A stretch of 46,090 nt of DNA from Methylophilaceae bacterium (GTDB lineage: Bacteria; Pseudomonadota; Gammaproteobacteria; Burkholderiales; Methylophilaceae). The position numbers and the translations under genes are program-made. The stretch lies in the NCBI GenBank assembly GCA_947379975.1, contig CANCPF010000016.1, positions 1 through 46,090 on the forward strand. The letters are read 5' to 3'. Under the pieces are notes generated by a model. The model was given only the letters and a program-made list of their open reading frames with translations. It had not been told where the DNA came from and did not search any database. Each line of letters opens with the position of its first letter. Position 1 is the stretch's first letter. This document shows, one piece after another, positions 27,131 to 36,002 of this stretch.

Positions 27131-27412
27131 ATGAAACTTCTTACCTGTCCTATGAATGGCAGCCGACCGCTGAGCGAATTTATATTCGGCGGTGAATATC
27201 GTGATGCCCCTGATCAAAAAACTTGTAGCGACTCAGAATGGGCGGCTTATGTGCATAATCGCAGCGGCGCACCTGGTGATAAAAAAGAATGGTGGTATCA
27301 CTCACCAAGCGGTACATGGTTTATTGCAGAACGTAATACCTTGAGCGATAAAGTGTCCCGTACCTATTTGCTTAGCGCAAATACTAACTCAACGCAGGAG
27401 CAAGCCAAATGA
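27131..27412 (+). CDS. mgdB: N-methylglutamate dehydrogenase subunit B (SoxD-like)
   Basis: This 93-residue protein corresponds to the small delta subunit of sarcosine oxidase. It keeps the fold marks CP-x-x-G-x-R...EF...GGE near the N-terminus and WWYHSPSGTWFIAERNT near the middle. In sarcosine oxidase, zinc is held by CPxCG, a histidine and a Cys four residues later. Here Cys6 and the histidine remain, but the second Cys is Asn9 and the last is Gly, so the zinc site looks incomplete. GAGGA precedes the ATG, and the stop overlaps the mgdC start by 4 bp. Confidence 0.9.
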   Translation: MKLLTCPMNGSRPLSEFIFGGEYRDAPDQKTCSDSEWAAYVHNRSGAPGDKKEWWYHSPSGTWFIAERNTLSDKVSRTYLLSANTNSTQEQAK

Positions 27413-30288
27413 GTCTGCGTACAACTAAACAAAATGGTGAATGGCTAGATCGCACTAAAAAAATCAATTTTACTTTTGAAGGTGAGGCCTTTACTGCTTT
27501 TGAAGGCGATACCATTTCTAGCGCATTATGGGCAGCAGGGCAAAAAGTATTAGGTCGTAGTTTTAAATACCATCGTGCACGCGGTGTATTAAGTTTAGCC
27601 AACCATGATGTCAACATCTTGGTGACAGATGGTATCGATACCAATATGCGGGCGGATGTAGTGCTTGTCAAAGACGGCATGGTATTAAATGCGGTAAATA
27701 CTATCGGTGGCGTTAAAAAAGATAAAAATAGTTATATTGATTCTATCTCGCCATTATTGCCAGTCGGCTTCTACTATAAAGCCTTTCATACGCCACGTCG
27801 TTTTTTCCCATTTTGGGAAAAAGTTATACGTAAAGCTGCCGGCTTAGGCATCGTTAATTTTGATTATCCACGCATACTTAAACGCAAATTGCATACACAT
27901 TGTGATGTGTTAGTGATTGGTGCTGGGCCGACTGGTCTGACTGCAGCTTGTGTAGCAGCGGAAGCTGGACTAGAAGTGACTATTGTTGATGAAAACCAGC
28001 AAGCTGGTGGTAGCCTAGGTTACGACCGTAGTGGCAATGTCGCGATGGCATCTCAGTTGACAGATTTGCTAGCAAAGGTAGCAGGTTATTCCAACATTAC
28101 TATGATTACTGGTGCTTACGCAGCTGGATATTATCCTGACCATTTGATTCCAATTGTTGCGGCTAATGGCATCACTAAAGTTCGCGCTAAAACCGTCATT
28201 GTTGCCAGTGGTGCTTTTGAGCAACCGCCAGTATTCAGATACAACGACTTACCTGGTGTGATGTTAGGTTCTGCTGCCCAACGTTTAATTTATCGTTACG
28301 GTGTTAAGCCGTTTAACAATGGTGTAGTAGTGACGGCTAATGATTATGGCTATCGTGTTGCACTAGATTTATTAGCAGCTGGCACCAAAGTAGTCGCCGT
28401 CGTAGATTTGCGCGCTGAGGCTAGCCCAATGGCTGCTGAGGTCACTAAACGTGGTGTTAAAGTTTACCCAGGACATTGTGTTTATGAAGCCTTGGCTTCC
28501 TCAGACAAGTCTGGCGTACGTGGCGCAATTATCTGCGCTTATGATGAACAAAAAAATGTGGCCATTACGGCTAAAAAAATCACACTTGAGTGCGATGGCA
28601 TTGCAATGAGTGCCGGTTGGGCGCCAGCTGGCGCTTTGTTGTATCAGGCCGGTACGGCAATGCAGTTTGATTATGCTGTGCAACAGTTTGTGCCTAGTCG
28701 TATCCCTGATGGTATTTTTGCTGCAGGAAAAGTGAACGGTATTTTTGAACTTGAGCAACGCATTAATGATGCTAAGCGTGCGGCTAACGAGGCTTTGCGT
28801 TATCTAGGATTATCTGCGCCTGAAGTTGTAACAGAGAGACATGTGGGCGCTAGCCCAAGCCATGCTTACCCGATGGTTCCGCATGACAAGGGCAAAAACT
28901 TTGTCGATTTTGATGAAGATATACAGATTAAAGACTTTGTAAATGCGGCCAAAGAAGGCTTTGATAATATCGAGTTAATGAAGCGCTTTACCACTGTAGG
29001 GATGGGACCTAGCCAAGGTAAGCACTCAAATATGAACGCGATTCGTATCTTGGCTAAAATTCGTAATTTGCCAGTTGAGAAAATTGGCACCACAACCTCA
29101 AGACCATTCTTCCATCCAACGCCGATTGGCCATCTGGGCGGCCGTGGTTTTCATTCACATCGCCTTACTTCTTTGCATCAATGGCATGCCGAGCATGGCG
29201 CAGTATTTACCGATATTGGTGCTTGGAAACGCGCGGCTTATTACCCAACAGTCGGCCAAACTAAAGAAGATGCAATCCAAACAGAAGCTATGGCTGTACG
29301 CCAAACCGCCGGCATTATTGACGGTAGTTCATTCGGTAAAATTGAGGTGCACGGACCAGATGCTGCTGAGTTTTTAGAGCGCTTCTTTACTGGTGTTTAT
29401 GCCACGCAAAAAGTGGGAAGTTGTCGCTATGTAATGTTGCTTGATGAATCTGGTGTGATTGTCGACGATGGTATTGCGAGCCGATTGGCTGATGATTTGT
29501 TTTATCTTTCAGTCGGTACTTCTAATGCAGCAGCGGTTTACCGCGAAATGCAACGCTCACAGCAAATGTGGCAATTAGACCTAGGTTTAGTCAATGTTAC
29601 AGGCGCTTTTGGCGCGATTAACATTGCGGGGCCTGCAGCGCGTGAAATTTTAGCCACACTAACAGATCTAGATTTATCTTATGAGTCATTCCCAATCAGC
29701 AGTGTGCGCGAAAGTATCGTCGCCGGTGTTGAAGCTAGGCTGATTCGTGTTGCTTTTGTGTCTGATGTTGGATATGAACTTCACATCCCAATGGTGCAAG
29801 TGCCTCAGGTTTGGCAAGCGTTACTCGATGCTGGTAAAAAACATGGTATCAGACCATTCGGCAGTGACACGCAGCGTTTATTGCGCTTAGAAATGGGCCA
29901 TGCGATGCCTGGAGTTGATACCGACGGTTTAACAAATCCTTTCGAAATCGGTGCTGAATGGGCGCTGAAAATGAGTAAATCTTATTTTATCGGACAGCGT
30001 AGTTTGCAAATTTTGGCAAAGAAACCTCTTAGAAAACGCTTGGTTGCCTTCGCTCTAGCTGAAAATTTCAAAGGTGAAATGCCTATGGATTGTAATTTAG
30101 TACTAGAAGGTCGCGAAATTCTTGGACGGGTCACCAGCATAGGCTATAGCAAATTTATTGATCGTTGCATAGGTTTGGCTTTTGTTACACCAGCTAAAAC
30201 CGCGATAGGCGCGCAGTTCCAAATTCGCACCGATAACGGCTCGTCAGTGACTGCTACTGTAGTCAAAACGCCATTTTTAAAGAATTAA
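27409..30288 (+). CDS. mgdC: N-methylglutamate dehydrogenase subunit C (SoxA-like)
   Basis: This 959-residue protein is the large alpha-type subunit. It has an N-terminal ferredoxin-like fold without iron-sulfur cysteines (about 15-100), a nucleotide-binding domain with GAGPTG at 171-176, a second dinucleotide region with TVIVASGAFEQPP and LPGVMLGSAAQ, and a C-terminal aminomethyltransferase (GcvT) domain (about 590-955). That domain is expected to bind tetrahydrofolate and could yield 5,10-methylene-tetrahydrofolate instead of free formaldehyde. Its length fits the alpha subunit of heterotetrameric sarcosine oxidase. It begins with an ATGA overlap with mgdB. Confidence 0.93.
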   Translation: MSLRTTKQNGEWLDRTKKINFTFEGEAFTAFEGDTISSALWAAGQKVLGRSFKYHRARGVLSLANHDVNILVTDGIDTNMRADVVLVKDGMVLNAVNTIGGVKKDKNSYIDSISPLLPVGFYYKAFHTPRRFFPFWEKVIRKAAGLGIVNFDYPRILKRKLHTHCDVLVIGAGPTGLTAACVAAEAGLEVTIVDENQQAGGSLGYDRSGNVAMASQLTDLLAKVAGYSNITMITGAYAAGYYPDHLIPIVAANGITKVRAKTVIVASGAFEQPPVFRYNDLPGVMLGSAAQRLIYRYGVKPFNNGVVVTANDYGYRVALDLLAAGTKVVAVVDLRAEASPMAAEVTKRGVKVYPGHCVYEALASSDKSGVRGAIICAYDEQKNVAITAKKITLECDGIAMSAGWAPAGALLYQAGTAMQFDYAVQQFVPSRIPDGIFAAGKVNGIFELEQRINDAKRAANEALRYLGLSAPEVVTERHVGASPSHAYPMVPHDKGKNFVDFDEDIQIKDFVNAAKEGFDNIELMKRFTTVGMGPSQGKHSNMNAIRILAKIRNLPVEKIGTTTSRPFFHPTPIGHLGGRGFHSHRLTSLHQWHAEHGAVFTDIGAWKRAAYYPTVGQTKEDAIQTEAMAVRQTAGIIDGSSFGKIEVHGPDAAEFLERFFTGVYATQKVGSCRYVMLLDESGVIVDDGIASRLADDLFYLSVGTSNAAAVYREMQRSQQMWQLDLGLVNVTGAFGAINIAGPAAREILATLTDLDLSYESFPISSVRESIVAGVEARLIRVAFVSDVGYELHIPMVQVPQVWQALLDAGKKHGIRPFGSDTQRLLRLEMGHAMPGVDTDGLTNPFEIGAEWALKMSKSYFIGQRSLQILAKKPLRKRLVAFALAENFKGEMPMDCNLVLEGREILGRVTSIGYSKFIDRCIGLAFVTPAKTAIGAQFQIRTDNGSSVTATVVKTPFLKN

Positions 30289-30300
30289 AAGGAGCTTGAT

Positions 30301-30990
30301 ATGCAAGCACTTACGCCAAACAATGCAGTAAAACTAGATGCAAAAATCTCACCCGCCGCACCAGCGCAATCTGGAGCTAGTGTGCAGTGGGCGGTAGTGA
30401 ATGACATGCAGATCGCAACCGCGTTTGCCAGTGCCGAGGTTGAGCAGGCGAGAAAAAAAGTGTTGGGTGTGACTGATGTTAGTTGCTTTCCTCGCTATGG
30501 GTTTAAAGGGCCACAAGCTGCGCAGTGGGCGGCTGATCATGAATTGGCGATTCCTTCTAGTCCTAATTCATGGACACTTAGCGATCAAAAAAGCTTGGTG
30601 CTAAGGTTAGGTGGCAGTGAATTTGTACTTGAGGACCAAATGGGCGGTGTCGCTTGTGAAAAACTATCTAGCATTAGTGCACGAGTAGCTGGTGTTTATA
30701 AGGTACCACGTGCAGATGCTGCCTTTATCTTAAGTGGTAGTGCCGTGCTCAATTTGTTTGCAGAATTATGCTCGCTTGATTTGCGGCCATCCGCCCTGCT
30801 GGCTAACGATGTAATTATGACGCAAGTAGCTGGGATATCAGCCATCGTTATTCGTCAAACGCACAATGGTGAGCCGGTTTATCGTATTTGGTGTGACGGC
30901 ACTTATGGTGCTTACATGTGGGAAACTTTAATAGAAATTGCAGTTGAATTAGGCGGTGGGGCAGTTGGGCTTGCTAGTTATCAGCATTAA
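30301..30990 (+). CDS. mgdD: N-methylglutamate dehydrogenase subunit D (SoxG-like)
   Basis: This 229-residue protein is the gamma-type subunit of the sarcosine-oxidase-like complex. Its fold is GcvT-like. The sequence is poorly conserved except for DVSCFPRYGFKGP, VPRADAAFILSG and a C-terminal RIWCDGTYGAYMWETLIEIA. A strong AAAAGGAG site precedes the ATG, 12 bp after mgdC. The first ~35 residues are Ala/Pro/Ser-rich. It completes the mgdABCD set in the order seen for soxBDAG-like genes. Its role is structural in known complexes. Confidence 0.88.
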   Translation: MQALTPNNAVKLDAKISPAAPAQSGASVQWAVVNDMQIATAFASAEVEQARKKVLGVTDVSCFPRYGFKGPQAAQWAADHELAIPSSPNSWTLSDQKSLVLRLGGSEFVLEDQMGGVACEKLSSISARVAGVYKVPRADAAFILSGSAVLNLFAELCSLDLRPSALLANDVIMTQVAGISAIVIRQTHNGEPVYRIWCDGTYGAYMWETLIEIAVELGGGAVGLASYQH

Positions 30991-31039
30991 AACTAGAACG
31001 GCTAACGTGACAGATAACTAAGATTTCAGGGAGAGATAA

Positions 31040-32374
31040 ATGAAAACATTAGAGGAAGCGAAAAAGTTTTTAAAAGACAATAGCGTTAAGTATGTGTTAG
31101 CGCAATTCGTTGATATACACGGCGTTGCTAAGGTTAAATCAGTACCTGCCGCGCATATTGGCAGCATACTTAAAGGCGGTGCCGGTTTTGCTGGCGGTGC
31201 AATTTGGGGGATGGGGATTGCACCAAATGGTCCGGATTACATGGCGGTTGGTGACTTATCAACCTTAACACTTATGCCTTGGCAGCCAGGATATGCTCGT
31301 ATTATTTGTGACGGTCATGTTAATGGCAAACCTTATGGTCATGATTCGCGTGTGGTATTAAAAGCGCAAACCGACCGCCTAGCTAAAAATGGCTGGACGC
31401 TTTATACCGGCTTAGAGCCTGAATTCTCTTTACTGCGTAGAGACGAAAAAGGTGCAATTCATCCTTATGATGAAACAGATACCTTGCAAAAACCTTGTTA
31501 TGACTACAAGAGCATGTCTAAACAATCTGAATTTTTAGAACGATTAACCGAGACGTTGATTGAAGCTGGTCTTGATATTTACCAGATCGATCATGAGGAC
31601 GCGAATGGACAGTTTGAAATCAACTACACCTACGCTGACTGTCTACGCAGTGCCGATGATTACTTGATGTTTAAGATGGCCGCGAGTCATATTGCCAATG
31701 AACTCGGCATGATTTGTTCATTTATGCCTAAACCATTCGGCAACCGTCCAGGTAATGGTATGCATATGCATATGTCTATTGGTGATGGTAACAAAAGTTT
31801 ATTCGAAGATGACAGCGATAAAACCGGTCATGGCTTATCTAAGCTAGCGTATCACTTTATGGGCGGAATCTTAGCACACGCACCAGCCATTACTGCGCTG
31901 GCTTGTCCAACTATAAACTCTTATAAACGCTTGGTTGTGAGTCAATCGCTGACTGGTTCAACTTGGGCGCCAGCTTATATTTCATACGGAAATAATAACC
32001 GCTCAACCATGGTGCGGATTCCTTATGGTCGCCTAGAGTTACGCTTACCTGATGGTAGCTGTAACCCTTATTTAACGACTGCTGCTGTTATTGCAGCTGG
32101 CTTAGATGGCGTTAAGCGTGAGTTACACCCAGGCGCTGGCCATGCCAATAACTTATACGATTTATCGCCAGCGCAAATGCGTGAGCAAGGTATTGGTATC
32201 TTGCCGCAAAGCCTAGGTGAAGCCTTAGATCAATTGGAAAGCAACAAAGTAATTCGTGATGCATTAGGTGATTCCTTATCTGAAGAGTTTATCAAGATTA
32301 AGCGTGCTGAGGCGATGGAGCATCAGCGTCATGTTTCAGATTGGGAAATTAACCGTTATGTAGAGTTTTTCTAG
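31040..32374 (+). CDS. gmaS: Gamma-glutamylmethylamide synthetase
   Basis: This 444-residue glutamine synthetase homolog makes gamma-glutamylmethylamide from glutamate, methylamine and ATP. Blocks seen: VDIHGVAKVKSVP, GLEPEFSLL (metal), DHEDANGQFEINY (metal), NGMHMHMSIGDG (nucleotide side) and NNRSTMVRIPYGRLELRLPDGSCNPYL. Its spacing and N-terminus fit the GmaS branch rather than GlnA or PuuA. It sits between mgdD and mgsA as expected for the NMG pathway. GGGAGA precedes the ATG. It is the methylamine-capturing step in this operon. Confidence 0.93.
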   Translation: MKTLEEAKKFLKDNSVKYVLAQFVDIHGVAKVKSVPAAHIGSILKGGAGFAGGAIWGMGIAPNGPDYMAVGDLSTLTLMPWQPGYARIICDGHVNGKPYGHDSRVVLKAQTDRLAKNGWTLYTGLEPEFSLLRRDEKGAIHPYDETDTLQKPCYDYKSMSKQSEFLERLTETLIEAGLDIYQIDHEDANGQFEINYTYADCLRSADDYLMFKMAASHIANELGMICSFMPKPFGNRPGNGMHMHMSIGDGNKSLFEDDSDKTGHGLSKLAYHFMGGILAHAPAITALACPTINSYKRLVVSQSLTGSTWAPAYISYGNNNRSTMVRIPYGRLELRLPDGSCNPYLTTAAVIAAGLDGVKRELHPGAGHANNLYDLSPAQMREQGIGILPQSLGEALDQLESNKVIRDALGDSLSEEFIKIKRAEAMEHQRHVSDWEINRYVEFF

Positions 32375-32441
32375 CCTCTAAGCTAGCTACTAGATTAACT
32401 GGTTATTGAGATATAACTTAAAAATTTGTAAGGAGAATGAT

Positions 32442-33338
32442 ATGTGTGGAATTGTAGGATTACTGGTTAGAAACCAAAAAATGCGTGACTCAATTGGTGA
32501 GCTCATGTTGCCCATGTTAATTGGTATGACCGAACGTGGACCGGACTCTGCTGGTCTGGCCATCTTTGGCTCACCGGTTGGCGCAGATGAAAGAAAATTC
32601 AGTTTATATTCAGGTACCGATGATTTTAACTGGACCAAGCTGGGTCATGACTTTGAAAAGCACCTTAGCATTAAAGCTAAGATTCAACCTAAGGCTAATC
32701 ATGCCGTTCTGATTACAAGTTTAGAGCCTGCCACAGTTAAGATCTGGCTAAAAGAACATTACCCGCAATTGCATTTGCTTTCAGTAGGTCAATTGATGGA
32801 TATTTATAAGGACGTAGGCACGCCAGCACAAGTGGCTGAACGCTATGACTTTAAAAACCTAAAAGGCACGCATTTAGTCGGTCATACACGTATGGCCACG
32901 GAGTCGGCAATTACGCCAGCGCATGCTCATCCTTTTACTGCGGGTGAAGATTGGTCACTGGTACATAATGGTTCTTTATCTAATGCTCATAGCTTGCGCC
33001 GCAAGCTGGAATATCAAGGTATTGAGTTTGAAACAGATAATGACACCGAAGCGGCTTGCCGTTACCTGCAGTGGCGTATGCGTGAAGGCGATGATCTTGA
33101 AACTGCCTTGCATCATGGCTTTGAAGAATTAGACGGTTTTTATACCTTATTGATGGGTACTAGTAACCAATTAGCCTTGGTGCGTGACCCATTCGGTTGT
33201 AAACCAGCCATTATTGCTGAACATGATGACTATGTAGCGATCGCTTCAGAATTCCGCTCATTGGCGCATCTGCCAGATATTAAAAATGCAAAGGTGTTTG
33301 AACCTTCACCTATGGAGATGTATGTATGGAAACTTTAA
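32442..33338 (+). CDS. mgsA: N-methylglutamate synthase subunit A (class-II amidotransferase)
   Basis: This 298-residue N-terminal-nucleophile amidotransferase is related to the glutaminase domain of glutamate synthase. A longer frame opens at a TTG (32406), but AAGGAGA (32430-32436) and the requirement for an N-terminal cysteine fix the start at 32442, giving Met-Cys-Gly-Ile-Val-Gly. HTRMATES and HNGSLSNAHSLRR, with the oxyanion asparagine and glycine, fit the class. In the pathway it delivers methylamine from the gamma-glutamyl amide. It overlaps mgsB by 13 bp. Confidence 0.93.
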   Translation: MCGIVGLLVRNQKMRDSIGELMLPMLIGMTERGPDSAGLAIFGSPVGADERKFSLYSGTDDFNWTKLGHDFEKHLSIKAKIQPKANHAVLITSLEPATVKIWLKEHYPQLHLLSVGQLMDIYKDVGTPAQVAERYDFKNLKGTHLVGHTRMATESAITPAHAHPFTAGEDWSLVHNGSLSNAHSLRRKLEYQGIEFETDNDTEAACRYLQWRMREGDDLETALHHGFEELDGFYTLLMGTSNQLALVRDPFGCKPAIIAEHDDYVAIASEFRSLAHLPDIKNAKVFEPSPMEMYVWKL

Positions 33339-34033
33339 AATATGACCCAGCTATATTTGATCTGGATGTCACGCCACTACGTGAGATTAATCAATTTCTT
33401 CACAGTGATGCCAGCACTCTAAATGGAAAATCAGTTGTGATTGAAAACCCAAACGGCGCACATAACATTGCCGTTGGCCTTAAAGCTGAACTAGATATCA
33501 CAATTAAAGGCCATGCTGGTTACTACGCAGCGGGCATGAATCAAATCGCTAAAGTGACGATAGAAGGCAGCGCTGGTAGTGGTGTTGCTGAGAATATGAT
33601 GTCTGGCGTAGTGCATGTCAAAGGCTTCGCTTCTAACGCGGCTGCGGCCACGGCTAATGGTGGTTTGCTGATTATTGATGGTGATGCTGGTTTACGTACG
33701 GCAATTGCGCTAAAAGGTGCTGATGTAGTGGTTGGCGGTTCGGTCGGCAGCTTCTCAGCTTTTATGGCACAAGCCGGTAACTTTGTGATTCTTGGCGATG
33801 CCGGTGAAGGTCTAGGCGACTCTATTTACGAGGCGAAAATATTTGTACGTGGCAAAGTAAAAAGCTTAGGTGCAGATTGTGAAAAGAAAACCACCAGTGC
33901 TGAAGATCGAAAGATACTGGCAGACTTGCTGATTAAATCTGGCCATGCCGATGTGAATCCCGATAGCTTCCAGCAGTATGGCTCAGCGCGCACCCTCTAC
34001 CACTTCCATGTTGATAACGCAGGAGCATACTAA
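33326..34033 (+). CDS. mgsB: N-methylglutamate synthase subunit B (GXGXG beta-helix)
   Basis: This 235-residue protein matches the GXGXG (alpha-subunit C-terminal) domain of glutamate synthase and the GlxC-like proteins. Repeating glycine-rich turns (GHAGYYAAGMNQIAKVTIEG, GSAGSGVAENMMSG, GDAGLRTA, GSVGSFSAFMAQAG, GDAGEGLGDS) build the beta-helix. It probably channels ammonia or methylamine between subunits A and C. It overlaps mgsA by 13 bp and is followed one base later by the mgsC start. Confidence 0.92.
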   Translation: METLKYDPAIFDLDVTPLREINQFLHSDASTLNGKSVVIENPNGAHNIAVGLKAELDITIKGHAGYYAAGMNQIAKVTIEGSAGSGVAENMMSGVVHVKGFASNAAAATANGGLLIIDGDAGLRTAIALKGADVVVGGSVGSFSAFMAQAGNFVILGDAGEGLGDSIYEAKIFVRGKVKSLGADCEKKTTSAEDRKILADLLIKSGHADVNPDSFQQYGSARTLYHFHVDNAGAY

Positions 34034-34034
34034 A

Positions 34035-35399
34035 ATGAGTGACGATAAAACAAAAGATGCAGTGCATAAAACGCCACAAACGACGCCACGTTATTCAGCC
34101 ACTTTTGATGAATATACAAATTCTGAAATTAGACGTGCTGCGGCTACCGGTATTTATGACATCCGAGGTGCAGGCTCTAAACGTAAATTGCCGCACTTTG
34201 ATGATTTACTATTTTTAGGCGCATCAGTCAGCCGTTATCCATTAGAGGGCTACCGTGAAAAATGCGGCACCGATGTGATTTTGGGTACACGTTTTGCCAA
34301 AAAACCTATCCATCTTAAAACACCGGTGACAATTGCTGGCATGAGTTTTGGTTCATTATCTGGCCCAGCTAAAGAAGCTTTGGGTCGCGGTGCGACTGCA
34401 GCAGGTACTAGTACGACAACTGGTGATGGCGGTATGACGCAAGAAGAACGCGGTCATTCAACAACTTTAGTTTATCAATATCTACCATCCCGTTATGGTA
34501 TGAATCCAGATGATTTGCGCAAAGCTGATGCGATTGAATTAGTGATTGGCCAAGGCGCAAAACCAGGTGGTGGTGGTATGTTGCTCGGCCAGAAAATTAC
34601 GGCGCGTGTAGCGAAAATGCGTTGCTTACCAGAGGGCATTGATCAGCGTTCATCTTGCCGCCATCCAGATTGGACCGGCCCAGATGACTTGGAAATTAAG
34701 ATTGCAGAACTACGTGAAATTACAGATTGGGAAAAACCAATTTATGTAAAAATCGGTGCGACACGTCCTTACTTTGATGTGGCGCTTGCGGTTAAAGCTG
34801 GCGCTGATGTCGTGGTGTTAGATGGTATGCAAGGTGGCACTGCGGCGACGCAAGAAGTATTTATTGAGCATGTAGGCTTGCCAATTTTAGCGGCTATTCG
34901 CCCTGCAGTAAAAGCCTTGCAAGACCTAGGCGTTTATCGCAATGGTAAAAATAGCGTACAGTTGATTGTGTCTGGTGGTATTCGTAACGGCGCTGATGTG
35001 GCTAAAGCGATTGCTTTAGGGGCAGATGCGGTCGCGATTGGAACTGCAGCGCTGATTGCGCTTGGTGACAATGATCCGCATCTAGAAGCAGAATACCAAA
35101 AATTAGGGACTACCGCTGGTGCTTATGATGATTGGCATGAAGGTAAAGATCCGGCCGGTATTACTACGCAAGATCCTGAACTGATGAAACGCTTAGATCC
35201 AATTAAAGCTGGCCATCGTTTGGCGAATTACATTGCGGTGATGACCATGGAAGCGCAAGTAGTAGCGCGTGCTTGTGGCAAGTCGCACTTGCATAATCTT
35301 GAACCGGAAGATTTAGTTGCACTAACTATAGAAGCTTCAGCCATGGCACAAGTGCCATTGGCCGGTACTAGCTGGATACCAGGAGTTACAAAATTCTAG
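34035..35399 (+). CDS. mgsC: N-methylglutamate synthase subunit C (FMN glutamate-synthase domain)
   Basis: This 454-residue protein is the FMN-binding synthase subunit, related to the central domain of GltB. Blocks include TIAGMSFGSLSGPAKEALGRGA, GEGG-type SxTGDGGM, GQGAKPGGGGMLLG, DVVVLDGMQGGTAA and SGGIRNGADVAKAIALGADAVAIGTAAL. It condenses methylamine with 2-oxoglutarate to N-methylglutamate. The open frame starts earlier at 33978 inside mgsB, but AGGAG (34021-34025) and the ATG at 34035 give the likely start. This is the last gene of the mgd-gmaS-mgs operon. Confidence 0.92.
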   Translation: MSDDKTKDAVHKTPQTTPRYSATFDEYTNSEIRRAAATGIYDIRGAGSKRKLPHFDDLLFLGASVSRYPLEGYREKCGTDVILGTRFAKKPIHLKTPVTIAGMSFGSLSGPAKEALGRGATAAGTSTTTGDGGMTQEERGHSTTLVYQYLPSRYGMNPDDLRKADAIELVIGQGAKPGGGGMLLGQKITARVAKMRCLPEGIDQRSSCRHPDWTGPDDLEIKIAELREITDWEKPIYVKIGATRPYFDVALAVKAGADVVVLDGMQGGTAATQEVFIEHVGLPILAAIRPAVKALQDLGVYRNGKNSVQLIVSGGIRNGADVAKAIALGADAVAIGTAALIALGDNDPHLEAEYQKLGTTAGAYDDWHEGKDPAGITTQDPELMKRLDPIKAGHRLANYIAVMTMEAQVVARACGKSHLHNLEPEDLVALTIEASAMAQVPLAGTSWIPGVTKF

Positions 35400-35422
35400 A
35401 TTAGTTAAATCCCTTAACTCCA

Positions 35423-35440
35423 CCCAGAAATCTGGGTTTT
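35423..35440 (+). terminator. Small hairpin with T4 after mgsC
   Basis: CCCAG (35423-35427) pairs with CTGGG (35432-35436) around AAAT, followed by TTTT. Short stem and short T run, so weak or partial termination after the NMG operon. Confidence 0.5.
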
Positions 35441-35442
35441 AG

Positions 35443-35552
35443 GAGCTTATGTGCAATGAATAATGATTTTTACTTGAAGGCGGATTCGACCTCCAACTAC
35501 CGGAATAGGGTAAAAGTATTGTTCATATATTATGCACATAAGCTCTTTTTTT
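35443..35552 (+). ncRNA. Long imperfect hairpin ending in T7: structured leader or small RNA
   Basis: GAGCTTATGTGCA (35443-35455) is the exact reverse complement of TGCACATAAGCTC (35533-35545). Pairing continues inward: ATGAA (35456-35460) with TTCAT (35522-35526) across a 6-nt bulge, then a mixed AU/GU stretch to about 35475/35508. A small apical stem GG-C-GG/CC-T-CC (35479-35494) tops it. Seven T residues (35546-35552) follow the outer stem directly. The shape fits a long terminator, a riboswitch-like leader for the transporter genes, or a small RNA. No known riboswitch class was recognised. The remaining gap to 35696 holds no gene I can support. Confidence 0.5.
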
Positions 35553-35696
35553 ATGTTTTTTTCAGATTAACCGTCCTCTGCAAATCCATTCAATTTTCGG
35601 TGCCTAAAGCTCGCCGATATCAAGTTCGCCTGCCATTTTGGTGACTACACAAACTACTTCGCTGATTTTTTAATTTTAAAAGATAGGGAGATGGTC

Positions 35697-35993
35697 ATGA
35701 GAAATGATTTAAATAAAAGAATGAATGACATGTATCAACGCGACTGCTTAATGGCTTGGTTCGATGTTGCTTTGCTGTGGGCTGCCGTTATTTTTGTGCT
35801 AGTTGCTATTCTAGGCATTGTACAAGATCCAAATATTCGGCTTGTACTGTATGTCGCTAGTTTTATGTTAATGCTGTTCAACACCGCATCCGTATTTGCG
35901 ATGACCAAGCATTTTAAAGAAGACAAGGATTTCATCTACGGTTTAGATATTAAACATTTAGATGCTAATCGTGCCGCTAAAATTAAGCACTAG
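35697..35993 (+). CDS. Small two-segment membrane protein, transporter cluster component 1
   Basis: This 98-residue protein of unknown family has two predicted membrane segments (about 19-41 and 47-69), with a charged C-terminal tail of about 28 residues. The frame could start at 35691, but AGGGAG (35685-35690) abuts that ATG; the ATG at 35697 has 6 bases of spacing and is preferred. It is 9 bp before the next small membrane protein. The four genes 35697-37998 are tightly packed and share strong ribosome-binding sites, so it is probably a partner of the APC-type permease at the end of the cluster. No function is assigned. Confidence 0.75.
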   Translation: MRNDLNKRMNDMYQRDCLMAWFDVALLWAAVIFVLVAILGIVQDPNIRLVLYVASFMLMLFNTASVFAMTKHFKEDKDFIYGLDIKHLDANRAAKIKH

Positions 35994-36002
35994 GAGATCG
36001 CT

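Noticed and set aside
25854..30990. Annotation of the mgd genes as sarcosine oxidase soxBDAG
   Set aside because: Sequence similarity alone would allow it, but the contiguous gmaS and mgsABC genes mark the N-methylglutamate pathway.
33978..34034. Upstream extension of mgsC into mgsB
   Set aside because: The extension is out of frame with mgsB coding and lacks a ribosome-binding site; AGGAG at 34021-34025 supports the ATG at 34035.
35475..35500. T-arm-like sequence (GGATTCGACC) suggesting a tRNA or tmRNA remnant
   Set aside because: The flanking bases do not form a T stem or acceptor stem; the long hairpin accounts for the region.
35456..35644. 62-codon open frame in the leader of the transporter genes
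   Set aside because: It starts inside the left arm of the long hairpin, has no recognisable domain and an unusual composition. The RNA structure explains the sequence better.
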